From the NCBI RefSeq assembly GCF_047729555.1, contig NZ_CP159825.1, forward strand, positions 1,374,345 through 1,438,344: DNA of 64,000 nt, read 5' to 3'. Positions within the stretch are counted from its first letter, which is position 1; each line of letters opens with the position of its first letter. The notes beneath the pieces were generated by a model, which saw nothing but the letters and a program-made list of their open reading frames with translations, made no database searches and was not told the DNA's origin. The translations under genes were made by a program, and so were the position numbers. This DNA comes from Porticoccus sp905181945 (GTDB lineage: Bacteria; Pseudomonadota; Gammaproteobacteria; Pseudomonadales; Porticoccaceae). Shown one piece after another: positions 1 to 8,854 of this stretch.

Positions 1-398
1 TAGAAAGTTACTTGCGCCACAAAGGTGATACTTTTTCTGAGAATTTTGACGCTAATACTTATATTTTGATGACAAAAGTCTTAGACTATTTTGATTTGGC
101 TCGCGAGTATGACAATGATCCCGTCAAAGCGTTTAGTCACGCTAAATGCGATTTTTTAATAGTGTCTTTTTTGTCCGATTGGCGGTTTTCCTCAGAGCGT
201 TCAGAGGAAATTGTTAGTGCGCTAATAGACGCAAAAAAGAACGTTTCATATGCTGCCATTACCTCCGATCTTGGACATGATGCGTTTTTGCTGCGAAATG
301 AACGTTATGAAAAAATTCTTGCAGCCTATATGAGTCGCCTGCTCAAGGATCCAGAAAAACCCAAACACAGCGTCAATACGCCAGAGGCAGTGCTATGA
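1..398 (+). CDS. metX: Homoserine O-acyltransferase MetX, C-terminal part (5' end outside window)
   Basis: This is the last third of an alpha/beta-hydrolase that acylates homoserine (acetyl- or succinyl-CoA donor; the fragment does not tell which) in methionine synthesis. The frame is open from base 3, reading ESYLRHKGDTF, a typical internal MetX stretch, so the gene begins before the window. Visible catalytic-triad parts are the Asp in FLSDWRFS and the His in LGHDAFLL near the C terminus; the nucleophile Ser lies upstream of the window. The stop overlaps the metW start by 4 bases (ATGA), and metX-metW is a common proteobacterial pair, which supports both calls. Confidence 0.93.
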   Translation, partial: ESYLRHKGDTFSENFDANTYILMTKVLDYFDLAREYDNDPVKAFSHAKCDFLIVSFLSDWRFSSERSEEIVSALIDAKKNVSYAAITSDLGHDAFLLRNERYEKILAAYMSRLLKDPEKPKHSVNTPEAVL

Positions 399-1012
399 GC
401 CTACGCACCGATCTTGAATTTATTCAAACCTGGATTGCGCCGAACAGCAGGATTTTAGATCTAGCCTGCGGTGACGGAACATTGCTTCAAAGTCTAAAAG
501 CATCCAGTCAAATTGAAGGCTATGGGCTAGAGATTGATCCAGAAAAAATTACTGAAGCAATATCAAACAATGTAAATGTAATCGAAGCTGATCTCGATTC
601 AGGGTTATCACAATTTTCAGATAACAGTTTTGACACTGTGGTAATGACCGAAGCCCTTCAGGCTATGCGGAATCCAGATCTTGTCCTAGATGAAATGCTG
701 AGGATCGGAGAAAATTGTATTGTAACTTTTCCAAATTTTGGAAATTGGCAAACAAGGATTTTTCTGGCGACTCAGGGGCAAATGCCTGTAACCAAAAAGC
801 TAAGCTACCAGTGGTATAACACCCCAAATATTCACTTCTGCACTGTCTCAGACTTTGAAGCTCTCTGCGCTGATAAAGGTATCCATATAGATAACAAGAA
901 GTTTACTGCTGACCGTTTTCCTGGTGCCTGGTTAAAAACTTTGTGGCCTAATTTATTTTCTGACACTGCTATTTATATGCTAAGCAAACATATCGGACCT
1001 AACAATGACTAA
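395..1012 (+). CDS. metW: MetW, methionine-biosynthesis SAM-fold protein
   Basis: A 205-residue class I methyltransferase-fold protein of the MetW family. The SAM-binding motif is ILDLACGDGTLL at about residues 20-31, with an acidic residue ending the next strand (GLEIDPEKI). In several proteobacteria MetW is needed with MetX for homoserine acylation and it is not a demonstrated methyltransferase, so the role here is inferred from family and from translational coupling to metX (4-base overlap). The downstream DUF4426 gene overlaps its end by 8 bases, so the three form one operon. Confidence 0.93.
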   Translation: MSLRTDLEFIQTWIAPNSRILDLACGDGTLLQSLKASSQIEGYGLEIDPEKITEAISNNVNVIEADLDSGLSQFSDNSFDTVVMTEALQAMRNPDLVLDEMLRIGENCIVTFPNFGNWQTRIFLATQGQMPVTKKLSYQWYNTPNIHFCTVSDFEALCADKGIHIDNKKFTADRFPGAWLKTLWPNLFSDTAIYMLSKHIGPNND

Positions 1013-1448
1013 TTTTAAACATTTATTGATTTTTTTTCTAATAGCGTTATCGACGTTTAGTGCCTCTGCGGAAGAAAAGCCCTATAAAGATATTGGGGAA
1101 TATAGGGTTTTTTATAGCTCCTTCAACAGCAGCTTTATTCTTCCGGAAATCGCTAGTATTTACAGTATTGCGCGAGGCAAGGACAAAGGATTGGTAACCA
1201 TTGCCATCACAAAATCTGACCAAATAGGAGGCAAGAAAGCCTTTGTTTCTGGAACTGCTACCAATATGCTCCAGCAGCAGCAAAAATTAAGCTTTATTGA
1301 AATTAAGGAAGGTGAGGCCACCTACTATTTGGCTCCATTTGAGTACTACAACGAAGATTTTTTGACATTTAAAATTGAAATTATGACGGAGCCTAATAAA
1401 CCAAGCCTCTTAGTGTCATTTCAAAATAAATTTTACTATGAAAAATAG
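1005..1448 (+). CDS. DUF4426 family exported protein
   Basis: A 147-residue protein with an N-terminal signal peptide (hydrophobic LLIFFLIALSTFSASA, cleavage likely after residue 22, before EEKPY). The mature part is a small, mostly beta protein without catalytic motifs that I can identify. Its position directly after metX-metW, with an 8-base overlap, is the usual place of DUF4426 proteins in Pseudomonas-like genomes. Function is unknown; it probably acts in the periplasm. Confidence 0.8.
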   Translation: MTNFKHLLIFFLIALSTFSASAEEKPYKDIGEYRVFYSSFNSSFILPEIASIYSIARGKDKGLVTIAITKSDQIGGKKAFVSGTATNMLQQQQKLSFIEIKEGEATYYLAPFEYYNEDFLTFKIEIMTEPNKPSLLVSFQNKFYYEK

Positions 1449-1489
1449 TGCCTGCTCCTTACATTTTTACAACCAAAGAATCCTGCAGC

Positions 1490-2077
1490 ATGAAAGTAAT
1501 ACTCGCAACTAGCAACGAAGGTAAACTAAAGGAATTTAAAAGATTATTTTTAAATTTGGATTTTGACGTAGAGCCACAATCAAAATTTAATGTTCCTGAT
1601 GCTGTCGAAGATGGTCTAAGTTTTATTGAAAATGCGTTAATCAAGGCTCGTCATGCATCGAAACTTACCGGTTTGCCTGCAATAGCAGACGATTCTGGTC
1701 TTGAAGTAGACTGCTTAAACGGGGCTCCTGGAATTTACTCCTCTCGTTTTTCTGGAAAAAATTCAACAGATGAGAAAAATATTTCGAAATTGTTATCGGC
1801 CTTGGTAAGTACACCCTTGTCTGAGCGTATTGCTCGATTCCAGTGCGTTATAGTTTACATGCGACACCCCGAAGACCCCACCCCAGTTATTGCCCAAGGG
1901 GCTTGGAAAGGGCTGGTTGCTCTAAACCCACAAGGAGATCATGGTTTTGGTTATGACCCTGTATTTTATCTTCCAGAGCTTAAATGTACCTCAGCCGAAT
2001 TGGGGCAAGAAGAAAAAAATAAGATAAGCCATCGAGGCATAGCAATGACAAAATTGATACAACAATTATCCCCATAA
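1490..2077 (+). CDS. rdgB: XTP/dITP pyrophosphatase (HAM1 family)
   Basis: Hydrolyses non-canonical purine nucleoside triphosphates (ITP, dITP, XTP) to monophosphates and pyrophosphate, keeping them out of DNA and RNA. HAM1/RdgB signatures are present in order: TSNEGKLKEF (residues 7-16), the catalytic ADDSGLEVD (about 66-74), GDHGFGYDPVF and the C-terminal SHRGIAM. The ATG at 1490 is chosen because the family starts with MKVILATSN; an in-frame GTG at 1448 would add 14 residues unlike the family. The resulting 195 residues match the usual length. rdgB is normally next to hemW; here purU sits between them. Confidence 0.95.
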   Translation: MKVILATSNEGKLKEFKRLFLNLDFDVEPQSKFNVPDAVEDGLSFIENALIKARHASKLTGLPAIADDSGLEVDCLNGAPGIYSSRFSGKNSTDEKNISKLLSALVSTPLSERIARFQCVIVYMRHPEDPTPVIAQGAWKGLVALNPQGDHGFGYDPVFYLPELKCTSAELGQEEKNKISHRGIAMTKLIQQLSP

Positions 2078-2145
2078 TTTAAAAAATCAACTGAATACAT
2101 ACTATTGTATAACGTACATAATTAAGCGTACTGAAAGGAGAAGCT

Positions 2146-3000
2146 GTGAAGAAAACTGCAACATTACTGGTTAGCTGTCCGGACAAAAAAGGTATCGTGT
2201 CCTCAATTTCTAGTTTTCTTTTAACTCATAATGCCAATATCTTACATGCCAACCAGCATCTAGATACAGAAAACAATCTGTTTCTGATGAGGCTGGAATG
2301 GGATGTGACCGATTTCCAGTTATGTGAAAAAGAATTTCAACAGCATTTTCAATCAATTGCCAGCCAATATGGCATGACATGGAAGTTACGATCAAGCCAA
2401 ATTAAAACCAAGTTGGCCATTATGGTCTCTAAATACGACCATTGTTTGGCTGATCTATTGTATAAACATAAAAATGGAGAATTAAATTGTGAAATTTCTG
2501 TAGTGATTAGCAACCATAAAGACACTGAAGCATTGGTAGGTTTTTATGAGATCCCTTTTCATCATATTGAGCTCAATCAATCTAATAAACAAGAAGCTGA
2601 GCAGGAACAATTTACACTATTTAAAAAATTCGATGTTGATCTAATAATTTTAGCTAGGTATATGCAAATTCTATCGCCAAAATTTATAGAAAAATATCCA
2701 CAACAAATTATTAATATTCATCATTCGTTTTTACCTGCATTTGTTGGAGCAAAGCCCTATCATCGAGCCTATGAACGCGGAGTCAAACTAATTGGAGCTA
2801 CCAGCCATTATGTTACGCAAGAGCTCGATGGAGGCCCAATTATTGAGCAAGATATTGCTCGTGTTTCTCATCGCGACCAAGTGGATGACCTAGTTCGAAG
2901 GGGGAAAGATTTAGAGCGAATTGTTCTTTCTAGAGCCGTGAGATGGCATATTGAAAATAGAGTATTATTATATAAGAACAAAACAGTCATTTTTAATTAA
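2146..3000 (+). CDS. purU: Formyltetrahydrofolate deformylase
   Basis: Hydrolyses 10-formyl-THF to formate and THF, balancing the one-carbon pool and supplying formate for purine synthesis. The 284-residue protein has an N-terminal ACT domain (about residues 5-85, SCPDKKGIVSSISSFL) and a C-terminal formyltransferase fold with the PurU signature around INIHHSFLPAF and GATSHYVTQELDGGPII, which carries the catalytic Asn, His and Asp. The start is GTG with a strong ribosome binding site (AAAGGAGAA, 2134-2142). PurU length is usually 280-290, so it is intact. Monocistronic or loosely linked to hemW, 38 bases downstream. Confidence 0.95.
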   Translation: MKKTATLLVSCPDKKGIVSSISSFLLTHNANILHANQHLDTENNLFLMRLEWDVTDFQLCEKEFQQHFQSIASQYGMTWKLRSSQIKTKLAIMVSKYDHCLADLLYKHKNGELNCEISVVISNHKDTEALVGFYEIPFHHIELNQSNKQEAEQEQFTLFKKFDVDLIILARYMQILSPKFIEKYPQQIINIHHSFLPAFVGAKPYHRAYERGVKLIGATSHYVTQELDGGPIIEQDIARVSHRDQVDDLVRRGKDLERIVLSRAVRWHIENRVLLYKNKTVIFN

Positions 3001-3038
3001 TTTAAGGTAATAGGGTCCAGAACATTGGACTAAAATCC

Positions 3039-4196
3039 ATGCAGTTTGCCGAACTATCTCTTCCACCTCTTTCGCTTTATGTCCATATTCCATGGTGCAT
3101 ACGAAAATGTCCATACTGCGATTTTAACTCACATACTACCGACAAAAAAATCCCTGAAGAAGAATATCTGATAGCGCTAATCAAAGACCTTGACACAACA
3201 TTAGACCACGTCCAAGGAAGGCAGCTTAGCTCAATTTTTTTTGGTGGAGGAACTCCCAGTTTATTTTCAGCCGACACTATTGGAAAAATTATTCAAGCAG
3301 CCAAGCTTCGTATTGGTTTTCATGCGGAGATAGAAATTACCTTAGAGGCCAATCCAGGGACATTTGAGCAAGAGAAATTTTCTGCCTATAGGAACCAAGG
3401 AGTTAATCGTTTGTCCATTGGAATACAAAGTTTTAATGATAACCAGCTAAAATCCCTTGGGCGCATTCATTCCTCTGAGCAAGCTATCGAGGCTGTTAAA
3501 AATGCAAGAATTGCTGGTTTTGACAACATAAATCTCGATCTAATGCATGGATTGTCAGGCCAGAATACAGCTGAGGCGCTTAATGATTTAATTTGTGCCA
3601 TTAAGTTGGATCCCACTCATATTTCTTGGTACCAACTTACCATTGAGCCCAACACTGTGTTCTTCAACAAGCCTCCTATATTACCAACAGATATCATTCT
3701 TGAGTCTATCCAAAATAAAGGGGGGCAACTTTTATTAGATGCTGGTTACGAGCAATATGAAGTATCTGCCTATTGCAAGAACAATAGAAAATCTGTACAT
3801 AATATGAACTACTGGGAGTTCGGTGACTACCTCGCAATTGGCGCTGGCGCACATGGAAAAATTTCTTTACCAAAAGAGAATAGGGTTATACGAATACAGA
3901 AAACTAGGTCGCCAGAAGATTATTTACGCAGAGAAGGGTCCTATGTATCTGCCTCCAAAGATATTGATATAAAAGAAATGTCTTTAGAGTTTATGATGAA
4001 TGCACTGCGCCTTAGTCAAGGCGTTGATATCCGCACTTATGAAGACCGAACAGGGCTATCTGTCAATCAAATAGAACCTGTTTTAAGAAAACTAAAAGAA
4101 CAAAAACTAATAAAAAATTCACGCGAAAAAATTTGTCCCACCAAAAAAGGTCATATGTTTTTAAATTCTACACTTGAGGCATTCTTTGAAAAATAA
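3039..4196 (+). CDS. hemW: Heme chaperone HemW (radical SAM)
   Basis: A 385-residue radical SAM protein. The cluster motif is C20-x3-C24-x2-C27 followed by Asp-Phe (CPYCDFN); true coproporphyrinogen dehydrogenase HemN has a fourth Cys at that point, so this is HemW, the heme-binding chaperone that delivers heme to respiratory enzymes. Other family blocks are IFFGGGTPS, EANPGT, RLSIGIQSF and the C-terminal winged-helix HemN_C region. It fits with the cytochrome oxidase and heme A genes elsewhere in the window. A hairpin terminator follows at 4306. Confidence 0.93.
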   Translation: MQFAELSLPPLSLYVHIPWCIRKCPYCDFNSHTTDKKIPEEEYLIALIKDLDTTLDHVQGRQLSSIFFGGGTPSLFSADTIGKIIQAAKLRIGFHAEIEITLEANPGTFEQEKFSAYRNQGVNRLSIGIQSFNDNQLKSLGRIHSSEQAIEAVKNARIAGFDNINLDLMHGLSGQNTAEALNDLICAIKLDPTHISWYQLTIEPNTVFFNKPPILPTDIILESIQNKGGQLLLDAGYEQYEVSAYCKNNRKSVHNMNYWEFGDYLAIGAGAHGKISLPKENRVIRIQKTRSPEDYLRREGSYVSASKDIDIKEMSLEFMMNALRLSQGVDIRTYEDRTGLSVNQIEPVLRKLKEQKLIKNSREKICPTKKGHMFLNSTLEAFFEK

Positions 4197-4305
4197 AACT
4201 TTAGTGCCCGACTAGGTTTCCACAAGGGTAAGCATAAAATCTGCATTTATTAAATATTGTTGTTCGATCTGCAGTACTGTTGCCATTAAAGAATTTTCAG
4301 CCAAC

Positions 4306-4345
4306 CAGCCTTGAGAAAAACGCAAGGCTGTTCCTTATTTTTCTG
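4306..4345 (+). terminator. Rho-independent terminator after hemW
   Basis: An 8-base perfect stem (CAGCCTTG at 4306-4313, CAAGGCTG at 4323-4330) with a 9-base loop is followed by a T-rich run (TTCCTTATTTTTC). It lies 110 bases after the hemW stop and next to the 3' end of the decayed ppx gene on the other strand, so it may originally have served both converging genes. Confidence 0.7.
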
Positions 4346-4924
4346 CTAATGGCATAAAGGGCAGATCGCCTTCGGCTGGAAGTATGTGTTTAAATAACAC
4401 AGCTAACTTAATTAATACCATTAGAGTCTTTTAGTCGAAGTGAGTGCATACTACTAAAATTCTTAAACTCCCCCATAGGGAATTTTTGTCTGTGGCCACG
4501 AACTAACAATCCTAAGAACTTCTGTTCAGATCTATTAAAGCCTTGCAAGTCAGAATGCTCGACCAAGTACTGGTCATGTTTATTATATTGAGTATGCACA
4601 ACACTTAACCCTGTCTCATGCAAACGTGTGGCCCCGCCCAAAAAATCCCTATCAGATGAATTAAGGCCCCAGTCACCAAAACAGAAATCAAATAACAATA
4701 TGACTATTTCTTTGACTTGTTCAGCATTTTATTGGCCAACTTCACTTCTCAGCATCATGGCTGATATTGAGCACCCTCTAATGTGCTAAACGGTCCAGCA
4801 AATCATAGCTAACCTCTCTTAAGGCTCCAGCAGAAGTGCTCATATGCTTTATATCAAGAGAGTCAGATATTCCATAAAGAATAGTGAAACCAGGCGCAAT
4901 CAAGAAACGACATCCTTGCTGCGG
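4335..4924 (-). pseudogene. ppx: Exopolyphosphatase (Ppx/GppA) remnant, C-terminal portion
   Basis: Reading leftward, the Ppx/GppA C-terminal domain can be followed in order across three frame segments. From 4924: FLIAPGFTILYGISDSLDIK then AGALREVSYDLLDRLAH, ending at an in-frame TAG (4778-4780). After a frame change: EVGQ, an in-frame TAA (4729-4731), then NAEQVKEIVILL, DWGLNSSDRDFLGGATRLHE, YLVEHSDLQGFNRSEQKF and LLVRGHRQKFP down to about 4450. After another frame change: TLMVLIKLAVLFKHI, with a stop at 4335-4337. The N-terminal nucleotide-binding half, about two thirds of the usual ~500 residues, is absent. In Pseudomonas ppx lies beside trxA-rho facing away from trxA, as here. Two stops, two frameshifts and the truncation make it non-functional. 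This explains most of the 940-base gap between hemW and trxA; the AT-rich rest (4930-5120) would hold the trxA promoter. Confidence 0.88.
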
Positions 4925-5138
4925 CTAAAGTTAACTCCTACTTATTTTTTATCTAAAATCAACTCATGTTGCATAATTATTTTTTGCAATCTTGTTGTTT
5001 GTGCCAAACAACCATAAAAACAGGCAATTGATGTTTGTTTGCTACCCAAGGCGAGTGTTATCATTAATGTGTTATTACCTTTGTATGTATGTATCTTTTG
5101 AAATTTAATCTACACACACTATATGGAGATTGCTAAAT

Positions 5139-5462
5139 ATGGACGATATCGTTCACGTTACTGATACCAGCTTTGAAGATGACGTTTTAAACGCTGAGTT
5201 GCCTGTATTGTTAGACTTTTGGGCTGCCTGGTGCGGACCATGTAAAATGATTGCACCAATGCTAGACGAATTAGCTACTGAGTATGCTGGCCGAATCAAA
5301 ATCTGCAAAATGGATGTAGATGATAATTCTATTACGCCAAGCAAATTTAATGTTCGCGGTATCCCAACATTACTAATGTTTAAAGATGGAAATGTAGAAG
5401 CAACAAAAGTAGGCGCACTATCGAGGGCTCAGTTAGTTGAATTCATCGAAGGCAACTTATAA
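5139..5462 (+). CDS. trxA: Thioredoxin
   Basis: A 107-residue cytosolic thioredoxin that reduces disulfides in target proteins. The active site is W31-C32-G-P-C35, with the family's buried Asp26 and the cis-Pro in GIPTLLMF. The ATG at 5139 is preferred over an in-frame TTG at 5130 because GGAG at 5125-5128 is spaced 10 bases from it and the length then matches E. coli TrxA. rho follows after about 200 bases, the conserved trxA-rho order. Confidence 0.96.
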   Translation: MDDIVHVTDTSFEDDVLNAELPVLLDFWAAWCGPCKMIAPMLDELATEYAGRIKICKMDVDDNSITPSKFNVRGIPTLLMFKDGNVEATKVGALSRAQLVEFIEGNL

Positions 5463-5666
5463 TTAATTGTGCGAACAACAAATTTTATCCTACGTTAATG
5501 TATTGCGATTTAATATTATCAAGCCTATACTTCTGACTTGCTGCAGTGCAAGAACCCCAAGATTGAGACAATCGCTATATTTCAACTAACCTTACTTTCG
5601 TCGGCAGAGCAGTTGCTTCTGACCAATATACTATTCAAATTTCAATAACCTTGTATCCCTTTATTT

Positions 5667-6926
5667 ATGAATCTAACAGAACTTAAAACCAAACCCATTG
5701 ATGAGCTCATAAGAATTGCTTCAGAAAATGGACTTGATAACCTAGCTCGCTCAAGAAAGCAGGATGTGATTTTTAGTATCCTCAAGCGCCATGCAAAAAG
5801 CGGCGAAGACATTTATGGCGAAGGTGTCCTAGAAATCCTACCTGATGGATTCGGCTTCTTAAGGTCATCAGATGCTTCATACCTAGCAGGGCCGGACGAT
5901 ATTTACGTGTCGCCAAGCCAGATTCGTCGATTTAATCTAAGGACCGGTGACTCCATTGCTGGAAAGATCAGGCCTCCCAAAGAAGGCGAACGATATTTCG
6001 CCATGCTTAAACTAGATGAAATTAATTTTGATAAGCCTGAAGATGCACGGAATAAGATTTTATTTGAAAATCTCACCCCCTTATTTCCGGATGAGCGTTT
6101 GGTCCTAGAATCAGGCAATGGGTCTACAGAAGATCTTACTGGTCGTATTATTGATCTGGTCTCACCGATTGGCAAGGGTCAACGAGGGCTTATTGTAGCG
6201 CCGCCTAAAGTAGGCAAAACCATAATGATGCAGCACACAGCACAGGCTATTATTCGTAATAATCCGGAATGCCATATCATTGTGTTGCTTATCGATGAAA
6301 GACCGGAAGAAGTTACAGAAATGCAGCGGACTGTTCGAGGAGAAGTGGTTGCTTCAACCTTTGATGAGCCACCTTCTCGACATGTCCAAGTAGCTGAGAT
6401 GGTAATAGAAAAAGCAAAAAGATTAGTAGAGCATAAGAAAGATGTTGTAATTCTGCTTGATTCTATTACTCGTCTTGCTAGAGCGTATAATACCGTCCAG
6501 CCCTCTTCTGGAAAAGTTCTAACAGGTGGTGTTGATGCTCATGCCCTAGAGCGTCCAAAGCGATTTTTTGGCGCAGCAAGAAATATCGAACAAGGCGGGA
6601 GTTTGACAATCATAGCTACTGCGTTAGTCGAAACTGGGTCAAAGATGGATGAGGTGATCTACGAAGAGTTCAAGGGAACAGGCAACCTTGAGCTTCACCT
6701 TGACCGAAAAGTATCTGAAAAACGAGTCTATCCTGCAATAAATATTCGCAGGTCTGGCACACGTCGTGAGGACCTGCTAATGGTTGAAGACGATCTACAA
6801 AAAGTTTGGATTCTTCGCAAATTATTGCATAGCATGGAAGATTCAGATGCTATTGAATTTCTGATCGACAAGCTAAAAGGCTCAGAAACCAACGATAAGT
6901 TTTTCCTTTCCATGAAACGAAAATAG
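5667..6926 (+). CDS. rho: Transcription termination factor Rho
   Basis: RNA-dependent ATPase/helicase hexamer that ends transcription. The protein is 419 residues, identical in length to E. coli Rho. The N-terminal RNA-binding OSB fold contains DGFGFLRS (about 60-67); Walker A is APPKVGKT (about 177-184), Walker B is VVILLDSITRLARAYN, and the Q/R-loop region is intact. The 205-base leader before the ATG has no clear Shine-Dalgarno sequence and no gene that I can see; a leader involved in Rho autoregulation is known in other bacteria and possible here, but nothing in the sequence proves it. Confidence 0.98.
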   Translation: MNLTELKTKPIDELIRIASENGLDNLARSRKQDVIFSILKRHAKSGEDIYGEGVLEILPDGFGFLRSSDASYLAGPDDIYVSPSQIRRFNLRTGDSIAGKIRPPKEGERYFAMLKLDEINFDKPEDARNKILFENLTPLFPDERLVLESGNGSTEDLTGRIIDLVSPIGKGQRGLIVAPPKVGKTIMMQHTAQAIIRNNPECHIIVLLIDERPEEVTEMQRTVRGEVVASTFDEPPSRHVQVAEMVIEKAKRLVEHKKDVVILLDSITRLARAYNTVQPSSGKVLTGGVDAHALERPKRFFGAARNIEQGGSLTIIATALVETGSKMDEVIYEEFKGTGNLELHLDRKVSEKRVYPAINIRRSGTRREDLLMVEDDLQKVWILRKLLHSMEDSDAIEFLIDKLKGSETNDKFFLSMKRK

Positions 6927-6958
6927 GAATTTTTGGATCATTATTTTAGTTTGAAATT

Positions 6959-7594
6959 TTAGGGAGAGAGCCGAGAAATTATCCATCCCTTCTCGCCCAG
7001 TAAGTACTGGAACCGGTCGTGAAGGCGCAATTCACCTCCTTGCCAGAATTCAATTTCAGCAGGAACCACTCTATAGCCGCCCCAAAAATCAGGGCAGGGT
7101 ACCTCCATGTTGGTATACTTTTTTTCTATGCAGCTATATTCGTCCTCGAGAGCTGCCCGAGAAAATAGTTTACTACTTTGCTTTGAGGCCCATGCTCCTA
7201 GCTGGCTAGCTCTAGGGCGCTTTCTGAAATAAATAAGTGACTCATTTTCAGATATTTTCTCTACCTTTCCGCCCACAATGACTTGACGGTCAAGAGAAAA
7301 CCAAGGAAATAGAAGACTGACATTTGGGTTGCCCTCCATCTCAAGAGCCTTGCGGCTCCCAAAGTTTGTATAAAATATAAAACCTTGTTTATTGACACCT
7401 TTCAGCAGAACCGTGCGCTGCCATGATTTCCCAACAGGATCGACCGTTGCCAGTGACATTGCAGTAGGATCAGGTAGCTGTGAATTTAGCGCCTGATCCA
7501 TCCAATAAGAAAATTGATCTATAGGACACCCTTTCAAAGATTCCTTGGTCAAAGAATCGTATTGATATTCTCGACGAGTACCTTCAATCGACAT
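6959..7594 (-). CDS. pdxH: Pyridoxamine/pyridoxine 5'-phosphate oxidase
   Basis: FMN enzyme that oxidises PNP or PMP to pyridoxal 5'-phosphate. Of its 211 residues the family blocks seen are RTVLLKGV, FYTNFGSRKALEM, LLFPWFSLDRQVIV, RKRPRASQLGAWAS and the C-terminal FWQGGELRLHDRFQY with the terminal RLSP, which normally lines the FMN/PLP site. It is the last gene of a leftward serC-serA-pdxH run (57 bases after serA), so a vitamin B6 enzyme is probably co-transcribed with a PLP-dependent aminotransferase. It converges on rho; no hairpin is evident in the 30 bases between them. Confidence 0.95.
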   Translation of the reverse strand: MSIEGTRREYQYDSLTKESLKGCPIDQFSYWMDQALNSQLPDPTAMSLATVDPVGKSWQRTVLLKGVNKQGFIFYTNFGSRKALEMEGNPNVSLLFPWFSLDRQVIVGGKVEKISENESLIYFRKRPRASQLGAWASKQSSKLFSRAALEDEYSCIEKKYTNMEVPCPDFWGGYRVVPAEIEFWQGGELRLHDRFQYLLGEKGWIISRLSP

Positions 7595-7651
7595 TTAGAC
7601 TCTCCAGGGCGTACAGCTATCTTCACCCAACATGAACGACGGGTAGGTTAT

Positions 7652-8821
7652 TCAGACCAAGCGTACGCTAAAAATCCCCTCTACATTAGAGATTTTTTTC
7701 AGCAACTCTTGTGTTGGCTCTGACTCAACATCTATAATATTATAAGCCACATCATTCCTACTTTTATTCACCATATCAATCACATTGAGGCTGCAGTCAG
7801 CCAGCAAAGAAAGCACGCTACCTAAAATTTTAGGTACATTTTTATTACAAAATGTAATTCTATATCCGCTATTTTTAGGCATTTTTGTTGCCGGGAAGTT
7901 AACTGAATTGCGAACATTTCCTTGTTCCAGATAATCCATCAGTTGATCTGCAGCCATGATGGCGCAATTTTCTTCAGCCTCTTCTGTACTAGCGCCAATA
8001 TGAGGCATCAATATGACATCTTTGCGCCCTAGCAGCTCAGGTGTAGGAAAGTCTGTAACATATTTGCTCAAATTTTTATGGTCTAAGGCATGTCGCACGG
8101 CACTGGAGTCAACTACCTCTTCACGGGCAAAATTAAGCAAAACTGCTGACGCCTTCATAAAAGTTAACGTCTCAGCATTAATTAAATGCTTCGTCACATC
8201 TAGTGCTGGCACATGCAACGTAATGAAATCTGCTTTAGCCAGCAAACTCTGCAAATTATCCATTTTTTCTACTTTGTGGGATAAACGCCAAGCCGCTTCA
8301 ACAGACATTGCAGGATCAAAGCCAACAACATTCATGCCTAACTCTAGAGCCATATTGGCCACCATGGAGCCAATGGCACCAAGTCCAACTACACCTAGAG
8401 TTTTGCCCATAACCTCAGAACCTGCAAATTGACTTTTTTGCTTCTCAAGCAATTTCGACATCTCGCCGGCATCCTTGATGTCCGTCAGGCCTTGTACGTA
8501 ATTCATTCCTCCAAAAATATCTCTTGATGAGATAAATAATGCAGAAGCAATCAGTTCTTTTACCGCGTTGGCGTTAGCGCCAGGAGTATTAAACACAACG
8601 ATCCCTTTCTCGGTAAATTTTTCAATTGGGATGTTATTTACGCCGGCGCCGGCCCGAGCTACAGCTTTAACGCTCATAGGTATCTCTTCATCATGAAGTT
8701 TCTGGCTTCTAAGCATAAAAGCGTCTGGATCAACAGCATCACTAGAAACATCATAATTTTCAGAATTAAAACGATCTAATCCTTTGGATGAAAGTTTGTT
8801 ATAAGTGCGAACTCTATACAT
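7652..8821 (-). CDS. serA: 3-phosphoglycerate dehydrogenase
   Basis: First step of serine synthesis: NAD-dependent oxidation of 3-phosphoglycerate. The 389-residue protein has the D-2-hydroxyacid dehydrogenase fold: GLGAIGSMVA nucleotide-binding loop, the Arg in NFAREEVVD, and the catalytic His in LMPHIGASTEEAEEN. A C-terminal ACT domain (about residues 315-389, ending FSVRLV) suggests serine feedback. It is shorter than E. coli SerA (410), corresponding to the compact bacterial type. serC lies 33 bases upstream, so the two consecutive steps are co-transcribed. Confidence 0.94.
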   Translation of the reverse strand: MYRVRTYNKLSSKGLDRFNSENYDVSSDAVDPDAFMLRSQKLHDEEIPMSVKAVARAGAGVNNIPIEKFTEKGIVVFNTPGANANAVKELIASALFISSRDIFGGMNYVQGLTDIKDAGEMSKLLEKQKSQFAGSEVMGKTLGVVGLGAIGSMVANMALELGMNVVGFDPAMSVEAAWRLSHKVEKMDNLQSLLAKADFITLHVPALDVTKHLINAETLTFMKASAVLLNFAREEVVDSSAVRHALDHKNLSKYVTDFPTPELLGRKDVILMPHIGASTEEAEENCAIMAADQLMDYLEQGNVRNSVNFPATKMPKNSGYRITFCNKNVPKILGSVLSLLADCSLNVIDMVNKSRNDVAYNIIDVESEPTQELLKKISNVEGIFSVRLV

Positions 8822-8854
8822 ATCTTTTGCTCTATGTCGGTGATGATTAAGGGG

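Noticed and set aside
8013..8432. A 139-codon plus-strand frame inside serA
   Set aside because: Antisense shadow of a conserved dehydrogenase with no independent support.
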